Positions 31,785 to 41,498 are shown, counted from the first letter of the stretch. The stretch is DNA of 64,000 bases from Faecalibacterium sp. I3-3-89 (GCF_023347275.1 NZ_CP094468.1:186001-250000); one strand, 5' to 3'. A program made the numbers and translations. The notes: generated from the sequence alone by a model not told the origin.

Positions 31785-32160
31785 ATTCGAAATGCCTCTT
31801 TCTTTTATGCAGCCGCCGCAAAAGGCGCTGCCCAGCAGGCCCTTCGGGCCTTACAAGCAATCCGGGGCGCTGAGTGCTGACCCGGAAAAATTCCTACACT
31901 CCTATTATAACAAGGCTGTCAATGGCAAACCGGCCTTTTTGATGAGAAATTTGTAACATTTTTTGCAATTTGCTTGCGTTTTCAGCTTAGTCCAGCTCTT
32001 CCGTGAGCCGGAAGACGCCTCCATCCGGGAAGAAGGATGCCCGGAAGGTCAAAACGCCGCCACGAATTGCATTCTGTAGCGCAGAATGATACAATAGACC
32101 CGGCAGATCATCGCCGCCGGGCGTTTTTCCGGCAGAACAAAGAAAGAAGGCTTTTTTGAT

Positions 32161-33960
32161 ATGAGCATGAATACCGTTCCTGAGCGTCTGGCCGCCCTGC
32201 GCGCGGCCATGAAGGCAAATGGTGTGGACGTCTACCTCATTCCGGTGGGCGACCCGCACGCCAGCGAGTATATGCCGGACCACTACACCGCTCTGACCTA
32301 CTTCTCCGGTTTCCACGGCGAGAACTCCAACTTCGTCGTGACCATGACCGAGAGCGCCGTCTGGGCGGATGGCCGCTACTTTGTGCAGGCCGAGAAGGAA
32401 ATTGCAGGTACTGAGATCCAGCTGATGCGGATGGGTGAGCCGGATGTGCCCACCGCCGAGCAGTACTGCGCCAAAGTCCTGCCCGAGGGCGGCAAGCTGG
32501 GCCTCTGCGGCCTGACGGCCTCCTGCGGTCTGGTGCGCAGCCTGCAAAAAGAGCTGGACGCCAAGAAGGGCACCATCAAGCTGCTGAACCTCGAGGACGA
32601 GCTGTGGACCGAGGGCCGTCCCGCCCTGCCTGCTACCCCGGCGTGGATCCTGCCGAAGGAATATGCAGGCTTCTCCCCCGCTGAAAAGCTGGGCCAGCTG
32701 CGTGCGAAGCTCTCTGAGCTGGGCTGCACCGCACAGCTCGTGGGCAAGCTGGACAACCTTGCATGGCTGCTCAACCTCCGCGCCATGGACATCCAGTGCA
32801 CCCCCTATGCCATGGCCTACTGCTACGTTACCCCGGACAAGGCGACTCTCTTCATCAACACCGCCCGCGTCAGCGCGGAGGCAGTGGCTGAGCTGAAGGA
32901 GAACGGCGTCGAGCTGGCAGAGTACGACGATGTGCTCTCCTTCCTCGCCGCCCAGACCGAGACCCAGACCGTGCTGGCCGACCCCGCCTCCGTCAACTAT
33001 GCTGTCTATCAGACGCTGGAGGCCAACCCGGCCCTCACCGTCAAGGATGAGGCCGACCCCCTGCTGCCCATGAAGGGCGTCAAGAACGAAGTCGAGCTGG
33101 CCCACACCCGCGAGGCCCACCTCCGGGACGGCGTGGCCATGGTGCGCTTCCAGATCGAGCTGGAGAACCGTCTGGCTGCCGGCGAGGAGCTGACCGAGCT
33201 GACCATCGACGAGCTCCTCCACAAATACCGCAGTGCACAGGACAAGTTCCTGACCGAGAGCTTCGGCACCATCGCCGCCTACGGCCCGAACGCTGCCATG
33301 ATGCACTACCACGCCACCGAGGAAGATCACGCAAAGCTGGAGAAGAAGGGCTTCCTGCTGGTGGACAGCGGCGCGACCTACATGGATGGCACCACCGACA
33401 TCACCCGCACCTACCCGCTGGGCGAGCTGACCGAGGACGAGCGGCTGTTCTATACTTGGACGCTCCAGTGCCACATCGACATCGCCCGGGCTGTCTGGCT
33501 GGACTACTGCGACGGCCATATGCTGGACACCATCGCCCGCGAGCCGCTGTGGCGCCACCTCATCAACTACCGCTGCGGCACCGGCCACAGCGTCAGCCAT
33601 GTGGGCAATGTCCACGAAGGCCCCCACGCCCTGAACGGCCGCAATACCACCGTCTTCAAGCCCGGTATGATCGTCACCGATGAGCCGGGCGTCTACGAGG
33701 GCGGCGTCGTGGGCATCCGCATCGAGAACGAGCTGGAGTGCTATCACAAGGCCTCCAACCAGTACGGCGAGTTCCTCGCCTTCCGTCCGGTGACGTTCGT
33801 GCCCATCGCCACCTCCCCCATCGTCCCCGGCGTGCTGAGCCGCGACGAGCTGGATTGGCTGAACGCCTACCACCGCGAGGTCTTCGAGAAGCTGGCTCCC
33901 CGCCTGACCGAGGATGAGCGCGACTGGCTGGCCAAGAAGTGCGCTGCCATCGGGGCATAA
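32161..33960 (+). CDS. Xaa-Pro aminopeptidase (M24B family)
   Basis: A 599-residue cytoplasmic aminopeptidase P of the long, three-domain type. Two creatinase-like N-terminal domains (start, YLIPVGDPHASEYMP) precede the pita-bread catalytic domain. Metal ligands are visible: Asp pair in DSGATYMDGTTDITRTY, His in GHSVSHVGNVHEGPH, Glu in VTDEPGVYEGG and Glu in RIENELE. It removes the first residue from peptides with Pro second. It is monocistronic and followed by repeat copy A. Confidence 0.93.
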   Translation: MSMNTVPERLAALRAAMKANGVDVYLIPVGDPHASEYMPDHYTALTYFSGFHGENSNFVVTMTESAVWADGRYFVQAEKEIAGTEIQLMRMGEPDVPTAEQYCAKVLPEGGKLGLCGLTASCGLVRSLQKELDAKKGTIKLLNLEDELWTEGRPALPATPAWILPKEYAGFSPAEKLGQLRAKLSELGCTAQLVGKLDNLAWLLNLRAMDIQCTPYAMAYCYVTPDKATLFINTARVSAEAVAELKENGVELAEYDDVLSFLAAQTETQTVLADPASVNYAVYQTLEANPALTVKDEADPLLPMKGVKNEVELAHTREAHLRDGVAMVRFQIELENRLAAGEELTELTIDELLHKYRSAQDKFLTESFGTIAAYGPNAAMMHYHATEEDHAKLEKKGFLLVDSGATYMDGTTDITRTYPLGELTEDERLFYTWTLQCHIDIARAVWLDYCDGHMLDTIAREPLWRHLINYRCGTGHSVSHVGNVHEGPHALNGRNTTVFKPGMIVTDEPGVYEGGVVGIRIENELECYHKASNQYGEFLAFRPVTFVPIATSPIVPGVLSRDELDWLNAYHREVFEKLAPRLTEDERDWLAKKCAAIGA

Positions 33961-33989
33961 CAAATAAAAGAAGGGCTGCGGCATATCGA

Positions 33990-34124
33990 CAACCTCTCCG
34001 TCATTGCTTCGCAATGCCACCTCTCCTATCGAGGAGAGGCCTTGGCATTCTGGAAAGCTTTCCCTCTTCGCCAGAGGCTCCCCTCGGTAGGGGAGCTGTC
34101 GAGCGAATGCGAGACTGAGAGGTT
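33990..34124. repeat. palindromic intergenic repeat, copy A
   Basis: Starts AACCTCTCCGTCATTGC and ends GACTGAGAGGTT, so the ends are inverted repeats, with internal hairpins (CTCTCCTATCGAGGAGAG and CCCCTCGGTAGGGG). Related copies are at 40446, 45816, 55673 and 59002. No gene lies in 33961-34155. Confidence 0.75.
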
Positions 34125-34155
34125 GGGATGTGCAACAGCCCGTTTTTGTTTCTCG

Positions 34156-35115
34156 TCAGGACCTTTGCTCCAGCTCGGCCTTGTGCTCTTTCCAGTAGGC
34201 CTTGGCCTCGTCGATGACCTTTTTGAAGGGGCCGGAGGGATAGGTGCTCTCGGCGATGTCGATGAGGAACTTGTAGAGCTGGGGACGCACCTCCTCGTAC
34301 ATCCCGAGGCGGGTGTAGAGGTCTTTGTAGTAGCGGAACACCTGAATTTTGTTCTGCACGAGGGTGGCGGGCTTGATCTGGGTGTGGCAGATGCTCTGGG
34401 GGTTCTGGACGTAGTAGTAGCCGGGCTGCGGGATGGACGCAAAGACCTCGGCGTACTGGATATACTGCATATTGAACACGAGGTCTTCGGCCCAGCGCAT
34501 CTCGCTGGTAAAGCGGATGTCGTGGGCCGCGAAAAGGTCGCGGCGGTAGAGCTTGTTCCAGAGCACGCCGTAAAAATACGAAGCGGGCTTGTCCATCAGG
34601 CGGAGGGCGAAGGTGTCCTTGTCGTAGATGCCTGCGGGCAGGAAGCCGTATTCCCTCGTTTCCGGCGGGCGGGCAACGTGCATGACGCCGAGATCGTCCT
34701 GAATCTTTTCCAGCACCTGCCCGGGCTTGGATGCCCCGGCGGGGATGACCATGGTGTAGGGCGAGATGACGAGGTCAGCGCCCGACTGCTCCGCCGCCTC
34801 CACCAGCCGGGCTGTGTAGTCCGGGGCGATGTAGTCATCGCTGTCCACGAACTGGACGTACTTACCGCTGGCCAGCTTGAGGCCGAGGTTGCGGGTGTCG
34901 GACACGCCGGAGTTGGCCTTGTCCACCAGCAGGATGCGGCTGTCCTTTTTGCGGAACTCCTCGCAGACGGGCAGGCTCTGGTCCTTGGAGCCGTCGTTGA
35001 TGACGATGATCTCGAGATCCTCATATTGCTGGGCACAGATGCTGCCAAGACAGCGGTTCAGATGGCTCTGGGCATTGTACACCGGCAGGATGATGCTGAC
35101 GAGGGGCATTTCCAT
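34156..35115 (-). CDS. family 2 glycosyltransferase
   Basis: A 319-residue GT-A protein: LVSIILPVYNAQSHLNRCL at the start, ADP/UDP-binding region through DQSLPVCEEF, and the metal-binding FVDSDDYI near residue 90. It transfers a sugar from a nucleotide donor, probably to a cell-surface polymer. No membrane helix is present. The start is ATG 35115 with AAGGAG upstream, not the longer TTG. It stands alone, so the acceptor cannot be guessed. Confidence 0.88.
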   Translation of the reverse strand: MEMPLVSIILPVYNAQSHLNRCLGSICAQQYEDLEIIVINDGSKDQSLPVCEEFRKKDSRILLVDKANSGVSDTRNLGLKLASGKYVQFVDSDDYIAPDYTARLVEAAEQSGADLVISPYTMVIPAGASKPGQVLEKIQDDLGVMHVARPPETREYGFLPAGIYDKDTFALRLMDKPASYFYGVLWNKLYRRDLFAAHDIRFTSEMRWAEDLVFNMQYIQYAEVFASIPQPGYYYVQNPQSICHTQIKPATLVQNKIQVFRYYKDLYTRLGMYEEVRPQLYKFLIDIAESTYPSGPFKKVIDEAKAYWKEHKAELEQRS

Positions 35116-35257
35116 AGCAGTTTCTCCTTTTATCGCAATTTTCAAAAATAGCGCCTGTCAAAACGGCATCTTTGCGATAGCGCTTTTTACAGCAATGATA
35201 CTCCCACCGGGCCGAAAAAGCAAGCACCCGGCGGAAGGCCCGAAAGGGGGCTTTGAA

Positions 35258-35989
35258 TTGATCTTCCATATCGCAGTGTGCAGCCCGGACAGCGTCCTCC
35301 GCAGCCGGGTGGAGCGACAGTGCCTCGACTATTATGCCCGGCGGGACGATGCCTGCATCGTCGAGCAGCTGGACGGCCCGGAGGCCCTGCTGGCCCGGGA
35401 CGACGCCGGGGAGCGGTACGAGCTGTATCTCATCGAGCTGCCCAGCACGGCGGCCGCTGCGTCGCTGCGAGCGGCGGCGGCGCTCCGCAGCCGGGGACGC
35501 AGGACGCCGATGGCCTTTCTGGCCCACACGCCCGCCCACGCCTACAGCGCCTACCGGGTGGACGCCATGCAGTATTTATTGCTGCCCGTCCCGCCCGAGC
35601 AGCTGATGGCCCTGCTGGCCCGGGCCACCGAGCCGGAGTACGGCCCGGCCATCCCGGTGGCCACGGCGTCGGGGCTGCGGGTGCTGCCCTTCGCGGACAT
35701 CGAGTACCTCGAGTGCACCCACCATGTGGTGCATTTCCACCTCGCCAGCGGCGAGGATGTGCCCTCCCTCTCGGTCCGGGTCCCCTTCGCGCAGGTGGCC
35801 CAGCCGCTGCTGGCGGACGAGCGCTTCGTCCAGCTCCACCGCTCCTATGTGGTCAATCTGGCGGCAGTCTCCCAGCTGGCGGCGGGTGAGTTCTGGATGC
35901 AGAGCGGCGCGCGGGTGCCTGTGCCGCGCGGACGGGAGCCTGCGGCCCGGACGGCGCTGCGGGATTATCTGGAAAAACAGTTTCAATAA
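35258..35989 (+). CDS. LytTR-type response regulator with a degenerate receiver
   Basis: A 243-residue protein: receiver-like domain (1-120), then a LytTR DNA-binding domain (about 140-243) with DIEYLECTHHVVHFHL, FVQLHRSYVVNL and VPVPRGR. The usual phosphoacceptor Asp appears as Glu: the third strand reads ELYLIELPST where LFLDIxMP is expected. The start is TTG after GAAAGGGGG. No sensor kinase adjoins. It may act without phosphorylation, as a permanently active-like or ligand-controlled regulator. Confidence 0.8.
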   Translation: MIFHIAVCSPDSVLRSRVERQCLDYYARRDDACIVEQLDGPEALLARDDAGERYELYLIELPSTAAAASLRAAAALRSRGRRTPMAFLAHTPAHAYSAYRVDAMQYLLLPVPPEQLMALLARATEPEYGPAIPVATASGLRVLPFADIEYLECTHHVVHFHLASGEDVPSLSVRVPFAQVAQPLLADERFVQLHRSYVVNLAAVSQLAAGEFWMQSGARVPVPRGREPAARTALRDYLEKQFQ

Positions 35990-36034
35990 ACAGCAGTGGG
36001 GAGGCCCGGAATGAGCCTCCCCACTGCTGTTTTC
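35989..36034. terminator. bidirectional terminator between LytTR and HAD genes
   Basis: A 17-bp stem (AACAGCAGTGGGGAGGC and complement) followed by T4; convergent genes on both sides. Confidence 0.88.
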
Positions 36035-36072
36035 ATGTTGCTGTAATTCTTACCTTGCGATAAAACCGCTTC

Positions 36073-36723
36073 TTAAAGCTCCGCCCAGTCCAGCTGTGTC
36101 CAGTCGTGTATGTACTGGTCGGCGAGCCGCTGCAATTCCGGCTTGTCGGCGGCGCTGCACGCATCCTCGATGTCGATGAGGTAAAAGCCGCACTGCTTTG
36201 CGGTGCGGGAGGCGTAGACGGCGTCTTCACAGACGACGGCGTCGGCGGGGCAGCTGCCGCCCAGACGGCCCAGCACCTCATGGAACACGGCGGGGTGGGC
36301 CTTGCTCTTCGCGCCCTGTGCGGTGCAGAAAAACTCGAAATAGTCCGCCACGCCCAGCCGGGTGAGGACCTCTTTGCACTGGTCAGCCCATGTGTTGGAG
36401 CAAATGCACATCCGCGCCCCCTCGGCCTTCAGCCGGGCCAGCATCTCCCGGACGCCGGGCTTCAGCTCGACCTTTTGATACAGGTCCCGGATGACCTGCC
36501 GCATGGCGGGTTCGTAGTCCCGGAGGGTGAGGGGCAGGTCGTAGGTGTGGATGAGATACTCTGCCCCCTCCACCATCCCCATGCTCAGAAGGACGTCGTG
36601 GATGCCGGGCCGGGCCTCGCGGCCATAGCGGCGCAGCAGCTCCAGCGGTGCGCCCTGCCACACCACGGTCATGCTGTCGGTGAGGGTGCCGTCCATGTCG
36701 AATATCCATTGTTTGCGGTGCAT
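36073..36723 (-). CDS. HAD-superfamily phosphatase (phosphoglycolate phosphatase-like)
   Basis: A 216-residue HAD hydrolase with motif I FDMDGTLTDS (nucleophile Asp and acid Asp), an alpha cap, motif II CSNT, motif III Lys and motif IV CEDAVYAS. It dephosphorylates a small metabolite, unidentified. AGGAGG precedes the ATG. Confidence 0.85.
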   Translation of the reverse strand: MHRKQWIFDMDGTLTDSMTVVWQGAPLELLRRYGREARPGIHDVLLSMGMVEGAEYLIHTYDLPLTLRDYEPAMRQVIRDLYQKVELKPGVREMLARLKAEGARMCICSNTWADQCKEVLTRLGVADYFEFFCTAQGAKSKAHPAVFHEVLGRLGGSCPADAVVCEDAVYASRTAKQCGFYLIDIEDACSAADKPELQRLADQYIHDWTQLDWAEL

Positions 36724-36858
36724 CTGTGGTCCTCCTGAATCGTTCTGGCAAAGTGAGTTTATTATAGCATATTTTTTGTTACAAAAACAGAGAGAAATCT
36801 CCCGGGAAATATGCTATAATCTAGGAAAAACCGGAACGCATCAAAGGAGGCGGCAGAT

Positions 36859-38031
36859 ATGGCGCAGAACAACACCCCCATAAGGGCGCTGGTGCTGGCA
36901 GGCGGCGGTGCACGCGGCAGCTATCAGGTGGGCGTCTGGCGGGCGCTCGCCGAGCTGGGCTGGCGGCCCCAGATCATCACGGGCACCAGCGTGGGCAGCC
37001 TCAACGGTGCGATGTTCGCCCTCGACCTCTACGAGACGGCCCGGGATATGTGGCTCACCATCCGCAGTCAGGATGTGATAGAGCTGCCCGCCGAGGACGC
37101 GCCCCTGCCGGAGCTGCACGCCTTTCTCAAGGACGCCGTGACGCAGGGCGGCATGGACGTCACCCCGCTGGAAGAGATCGTGGAGCGGGTGCTGGACGAG
37201 GACGCCCTCCGCCGCAGCCCCATCCGGCTGGGTCTCGTCACGGTGGAGCAGAAGACGCTCAAGGCCCGGGAGCTTCCGCTGGAAGAGATCCCGGAGGGAA
37301 AGGTGAAAGACTACCTGCTGGCCTCGGCGGCCTGCTTCCCGGCTCTGCGCGCCCACACCATCGACGGCGTTTCCTATCTGGACGGCGGCTACCGGGACAA
37401 TATGCCCACGGCGCTGGCCCAGAAGATGGGGGCGGAAGAGCTGGTCTGCGTAGACCTTGAGGGTGTGGGCATCACCCGCCCCAACCGCACCGGCCTGCCC
37501 ACGACCCTCATCCGGAGCTACTGGGAGCTGGGCGACATCCTTCACTTTGACCCCGCCACCGCCCGGCGGAACATCGAGCTGGGCTATCACGATACCCTGC
37601 GGGCCTTTGGGCGGCTGCGCGGCTGTGCCTACGCTGTGGACAGCGGGGCCGGGAGCAGCGCGGACGCCGCCGCATTCCATGCGGCCTTTGAGGCCGTCCA
37701 GAAGGAGGTGCGGGAGAAGCACCCCTCCACCCTGACGGCGGACATTGCCCTCCTGCTGGCGAAGCTCTCGGATGCCGAGCTGGCCCCGCTGGAAGCCGTC
37801 GCCGAGGATGTGGGCGTGGACCCTGCCCCCTACTATACCACCCGCAGCTTGGGAGAAGCGTTCCTTGCAAAATGCGACTTTGAGCGCCTTTCGCGCTTCG
37901 GGCCGCTGTTCGAGGGCGAGGCAGGCCCGGCACAGGCCGCGCGGGCCGCGCTGCTGCCCAACACCTTTTTGCAGGCACTGGTCTGCCGGGCGCTGACCGG
38001 CAGAGTGCCGCCGGAGGAAATGGAAACATGA
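36859..38031 (+). CDS. patatin-like phospholipase
   Basis: A 390-residue patatin protein: oxyanion loop GGGARGSYQVG at residues 14-24, nucleophile Ser in GTSVG near residue 47 and the dyad Asp in DGGYRDN near residue 174. It hydrolyses acyl chains from phospholipids or similar lipids. The C-terminal 150 residues lie beyond the patatin core. It overlaps the following ptsI-like gene by 4 bases (ATGA), a surprising operon partner. Confidence 0.9.
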   Translation: MAQNNTPIRALVLAGGGARGSYQVGVWRALAELGWRPQIITGTSVGSLNGAMFALDLYETARDMWLTIRSQDVIELPAEDAPLPELHAFLKDAVTQGGMDVTPLEEIVERVLDEDALRRSPIRLGLVTVEQKTLKARELPLEEIPEGKVKDYLLASAACFPALRAHTIDGVSYLDGGYRDNMPTALAQKMGAEELVCVDLEGVGITRPNRTGLPTTLIRSYWELGDILHFDPATARRNIELGYHDTLRAFGRLRGCAYAVDSGAGSSADAAAFHAAFEAVQKEVREKHPSTLTADIALLLAKLSDAELAPLEAVAEDVGVDPAPYYTTRSLGEAFLAKCDFERLSRFGPLFEGEAGPAQAARAALLPNTFLQALVCRALTGRVPPEEMET

Positions 38032-39638
38032 AGAGATACAAGGGATTTACCGCCTCGCCCGGCCTTGTGCTGGGGCAGGTGAGCCGTCTTGAGCGCCCGC
38101 CGCTGGTCTTTGGCGAGGGGCCGTTCCATCCCGAGCAGGAAAAGCAGGCGCTGGAAGATGCCATTCAGCTGGCTCAGAAGGAGCTGAACGATATGGCAGA
38201 CCGCGCCGCCCCCACCGAGCAGGCCATCTTTCTGTTCCAGAGCATGATGCTGGAGGATGAGGGCTTCATGAATGAGGTCAACTTCCAGATCCGGGCCGGT
38301 GTGGGTGCAGCCGAAGCGATGGACCGTGTGGGCCGCCGCTACGCGGCCCAGCTCTCGGCCATGAAAGACAACGCCTATATGCAGCTGCGGAGCGTGGACA
38401 TCCTCGACGTGACCCAGCGCATCACCAACATCCTCTGCCGCCGCCCCCGCAGCTGGCTGGCCCTCGACCACCCGGTCATCATCGCGTCGGATCTGCTTAT
38501 GCCCACCGACCTGTTCAGCATCCCGCAGGGACGCATCCTCGGCCTTATCACTGCCGAGGGCAGCGGCCAGAGCCACGCGGCCATCATCGCCCGCTCGCTG
38601 AACATCCCGGGCATCACGCAGGTGGGCCGGGACTTCCTCGAGGACTGCGATGGCCGCGAGGTCATCCTGAACGCCACCGAGGGCGAGTGCATCCTTGACC
38701 CGGACGCCGCCGCCCGCCAGAGCGCCATCACCCGCATCTGCGAGCTGCAGCGCCAGAACGAGGAGCTGAACGCGCAGCTGGAGCTGCCCAACCGCACCCG
38801 GGACGGCGAGGAGTTCGAGCTTCTGGCCAACTGCTTCGGCCCGGAGGATGTGGGCACGGCCATGAGCTCCGGAGCGTCCGGCGTGGGCCTGCTGCGCAGC
38901 AGCTACATGATGCTGCCCGGCCACGCCATGGACGAGCAGGAGCAGTATCTGTTCTATACCTCCTGCCTCGCCGCCGCCAAGGGAAAGATGGTGACGGTGC
39001 GCACCTTCGACTTTGGTGCCGACCGCACGATGGCGGACGCCTATCAGGGCGTCCAGTCCTCCAAGCTGGGCCTGCGGGGCATCCGCAGCAGCCTGCGCAA
39101 CCTGCCCCAGATGGCAGTCCAGATCTGTGCCCTCATGCGGGCTGCCGCCAAAGGCCCCCTGCGGGTCATGTTCCCCATGGTGACGGACATCGAGGACTGG
39201 GATTCCGCCATGCAGGTGGTGGACCACTGCCGCCGCAAGCTCGCGGAGCGGGGGGAAGAGTTCGAGCCGGATGTGCCCTTCGGCGTCATGCTCAGCATCC
39301 CTGCCGCCTGTCTGACGGCAGAGGATTTTACGGCCCACGGCTGCCGCTTTTTTGTCATCGGCACCAACGACCTGACCCAGTACACCCACGCCGTGAGCCG
39401 GGAGCTGGCCATTGCCGAGCACTACTACCGCCCCGCCAGCCCGGCCATGAAGAAGCTCATCGCCATGGTGGTGGACGCCGCGAAAAAAGCCGACATCCCT
39501 GTGACGATCTGCGGCCTTGCCGTCGGCAACGCCGTCAACGCCACCCAGTATCTCCGCCTCGGCCTGCGCAGCTTCTCCATGAGTCCCCAGAACCTTCTGG
39601 CCATCAAAAAGGCCCTGCGGGATGCAGAAACAAGATAA
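38028..39638 (+). CDS. ptsI: PTS enzyme I (phosphoenolpyruvate-protein phosphotransferase)
   Basis: A 536-residue enzyme I: N-terminal HPr-binding domain, phospho-His in GQSHAAIIARSL near residue 183, then a PEP-binding TIM barrel with RSSYMML, TVRTFDFGADR and the acid Cys in ICGLAVGN near residue 495. Usual spellings are GGxTSHAAI and CGEMAG, so it is somewhat divergent. It transfers phosphate from PEP to HPr; no ptsH gene is in the window. It is translationally coupled to the patatin gene. Confidence 0.88.
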   Translation: MKRYKGFTASPGLVLGQVSRLERPPLVFGEGPFHPEQEKQALEDAIQLAQKELNDMADRAAPTEQAIFLFQSMMLEDEGFMNEVNFQIRAGVGAAEAMDRVGRRYAAQLSAMKDNAYMQLRSVDILDVTQRITNILCRRPRSWLALDHPVIIASDLLMPTDLFSIPQGRILGLITAEGSGQSHAAIIARSLNIPGITQVGRDFLEDCDGREVILNATEGECILDPDAAARQSAITRICELQRQNEELNAQLELPNRTRDGEEFELLANCFGPEDVGTAMSSGASGVGLLRSSYMMLPGHAMDEQEQYLFYTSCLAAAKGKMVTVRTFDFGADRTMADAYQGVQSSKLGLRGIRSSLRNLPQMAVQICALMRAAAKGPLRVMFPMVTDIEDWDSAMQVVDHCRRKLAERGEEFEPDVPFGVMLSIPAACLTAEDFTAHGCRFFVIGTNDLTQYTHAVSRELAIAEHYYRPASPAMKKLIAMVVDAAKKADIPVTICGLAVGNAVNATQYLRLGLRSFSMSPQNLLAIKKALRDAETR

Positions 39639-39640
39639 AG

Positions 39641-39676
39641 AAAAAGGGCGTCCCGCCGCGGCGGGACGCCCTTTTT
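39641..39676. terminator. bidirectional terminator between ptsI and rsmE
   Basis: A 14-bp near-palindrome (AAAAGGGCGTCCCG and complement) followed by T5. Confidence 0.9.
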
Positions 39677-39684
39677 GCTGCATA

Positions 39685-40428
39685 TCATTCGAGATTTCCC
39701 GTCAGGGTCATGACGGCGGAGACGACGGCCAGAGGGGCCGTCTCGCAGCGGAGGATGCGGGGGCCGAGGCCTACGGTCTTTGCCCCGGCCTGCGCGGCCA
39801 TCTCGGCTTCCTCGGCGGCAAAGCCGCCCTCTGCGCCGGTGATGACGGCGAGCTTCAGCTTTTGGCCGTCGGCGGGCTTTGCCTCGGCCAGCAGCTGGCG
39901 AAGGGGCGCGCCGCCGCATTCGTAGCAGAAGAGCACGAGGTCGTACTGTCCGAGGCTGCGGCAGACTGCGCCGAAGTTGGGCAGCGGCAGGGCTACATCC
40001 GGCAGCACCCCCCGTCCGCACTGTTTGGCGGCCTCGAAGGCGATGCGGTTGTAGCGCTCGTTTTTCTGCTCCTCCTTCTTGGGGGCGGCCACGCAGTACC
40101 GGCTGAAGAAGGGGATGAAGTGGTCACAGCCCAGCTCGACGCCGTGGCGGATGACCTGCTCCAGCTTGTCCTGCTTGGGGTAGCCCACCAGCAGGGTGAC
40201 GTCCACAGTGGGTTCGGCGGCGCTGGGATAGCCCGGCTCGACGGAAAACTCCACCGTCTCGTCGCCGAAGCCGGTGATGGTGGCGGTGTATTCCACGGCG
40301 TTGCCGTCGCAGAGGATGACGGTGTCTCCCGGCTTTCCCCGCATGACGCGGGAGAGATGGTGGGCGTCAGCCCCCCGCAGCACGGCAGTGCCGTCGGAGA
40401 TCTCGGTGGTAAAATAGCGGTGCGGCAT
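39685..40428 (-). CDS. rsmE: 16S rRNA m3U1498 methyltransferase RsmE
   Basis: A 247-residue SPOUT-class methyltransferase: start MPHRYF with HHLSRVMRGKPGD (PUA-like domain), then KQDKLEQVIRHGVELGCD and the knot ITGAEGGFAAEEAEM with LGPRILRCETA at the end. It methylates uridine 1498 of 16S rRNA. It follows prmA (150 bases, with repeat C between), a common pairing. Confidence 0.95.
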   Translation of the reverse strand: MPHRYFTTEISDGTAVLRGADAHHLSRVMRGKPGDTVILCDGNAVEYTATITGFGDETVEFSVEPGYPSAAEPTVDVTLLVGYPKQDKLEQVIRHGVELGCDHFIPFFSRYCVAAPKKEEQKNERYNRIAFEAAKQCGRGVLPDVALPLPNFGAVCRSLGQYDLVLFCYECGGAPLRQLLAEAKPADGQKLKLAVITGAEGGFAAEEAEMAAQAGAKTVGLGPRILRCETAPLAVVSAVMTLTGNLE

Positions 40429-40445
40429 AGTTCCTCCTGAGCGTC

Positions 40446-40570
40446 CTTGCCCTCTCAGTCACCTTCGGTGACAGCTCTCCCAGAGGGAGAGCCAAAGACG
40501 CGGCGGTGAGGCTTTGAGCCTCTCCCTTTGGGAGAGGTGGCATTGCGTAAGCAATGACGGAGAGGGCAAG
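40446..40570. repeat. palindromic intergenic repeat, copy C
   Basis: Ends CTTGCCCTCTC and GAGAGGGCAAG are inverted repeats; inner hairpins include GTCACCTTCGGTGAC and CCTCTCCCTTTGGGAGAGG. It fills the gap between prmA and rsmE. Confidence 0.75.
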
Positions 40571-40583
40571 CCCGTTAAAAAAT

Positions 40584-41498
40584 TTACGCCTTCTTGCAGA
40601 CGATGCACTCCCAGCCGCGCTTTTCCTTCACTTCCAGCACGGCGAGGCCGGCAGCTTCCAGCGCGGCGATGACCTCATCCTTCCGGCTGTCGATGATGCC
40701 GCTGGCGATGAAGACGGCGTCGTCGGCCATCAGGCCGGGGACGGCGGGGGCCAGCGCCATGATGGCGTTGGCCACGATGTTGGCGGTGATGATGTCGTAC
40801 TTGCCGCTGGCCTTGTCGGACAGGTCGCCCACGAGGACGGTCAGCTTGTCGGCCACGCCGTTGAGGGCGGCGTTCTCCCCGGCCGTGCGGACGGCCACGG
40901 GGTCGATGTCCACGCCCTCGGCCACGGCTGCCCCCAGTTTAAGGGCCGCGATGGCGAGGATGCCGCTGCCGGTGCCGATGTCCAGCACCCGCTCGCCGCC
41001 CCTGACCCGCTCGTCCAGCACCTCAAGGCAGAGGTTGGTCGTCTCGTGGCCGCCGGTGCCGAAGGCGAGGCCCGGGTCGAGGATGAGCTTGACGCGGCTC
41101 GTCTCGTAGTCCTGCCACGAGGGCACGACGGCGAGGCGCTGGCCCACGTCCATCGGGTGGTAGTACTTGCGCCAGCCGTTCTGCCAGTCCTCCTGCTCTA
41201 CGCCCTCGGTCTCGGAGGTGTAGGGGATGCCTGCGGCCTCCATCCGGGCCGCGATGAGGGCCAGCGTCTCCACCGGGGAGTCCCCCGGCTCGAGATACAT
41301 ATGGATGATGACGGTGTCCCGGGGCTTGTCCAGCAGCTCCTGCTCGATGAGGTCTACGTGGGCGATCTGCTCCACCTGCTCTTCGATGTCACTGTAGTCT
41401 TCGATATAGATGCCGCCCTCCGCGATCATGGTGGCCACGGCCTCGGCGGCCTCGGCGTCGGCTTTGGATACGGTCAGGCGAATATCAGTCCATTCCAT
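40584..41498 (-). CDS. prmA: ribosomal protein L11 methyltransferase PrmA
   Basis: A 304-residue class I SAM methyltransferase. An N-terminal substrate domain (MEWTDIRLTVSK) is followed by the SAM site VLDIGTGSGILAIAALKLGA near residue 165 and the late motif DIITANIVANAI. It trimethylates L11 of the large ribosomal subunit. AAGGAG precedes the ATG. It lies upstream of rsmE on the same strand. Confidence 0.95.
   Translation of the reverse strand: MEWTDIRLTVSKADAEAAEAVATMIAEGGIYIEDYSDIEEQVEQIAHVDLIEQELLDKPRDTVIIHMYLEPGDSPVETLALIAARMEAAGIPYTSETEGVEQEDWQNGWRKYYHPMDVGQRLAVVPSWQDYETSRVKLILDPGLAFGTGGHETTNLCLEVLDERVRGGERVLDIGTGSGILAIAALKLGAAVAEGVDIDPVAVRTAGENAALNGVADKLTVLVGDLSDKASGKYDIITANIVANAIMALAPAVPGLMADDAVFIASGIIDSRKDEVIAALEAAGLAVLEVKEKRGWECIVCKKA

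Noticed and set aside
31785..31930. Zur operator upstream of the metal GTPase genes
   Set aside because: No convincing palindrome of the known Zur type was seen, although the gene content would make one plausible.
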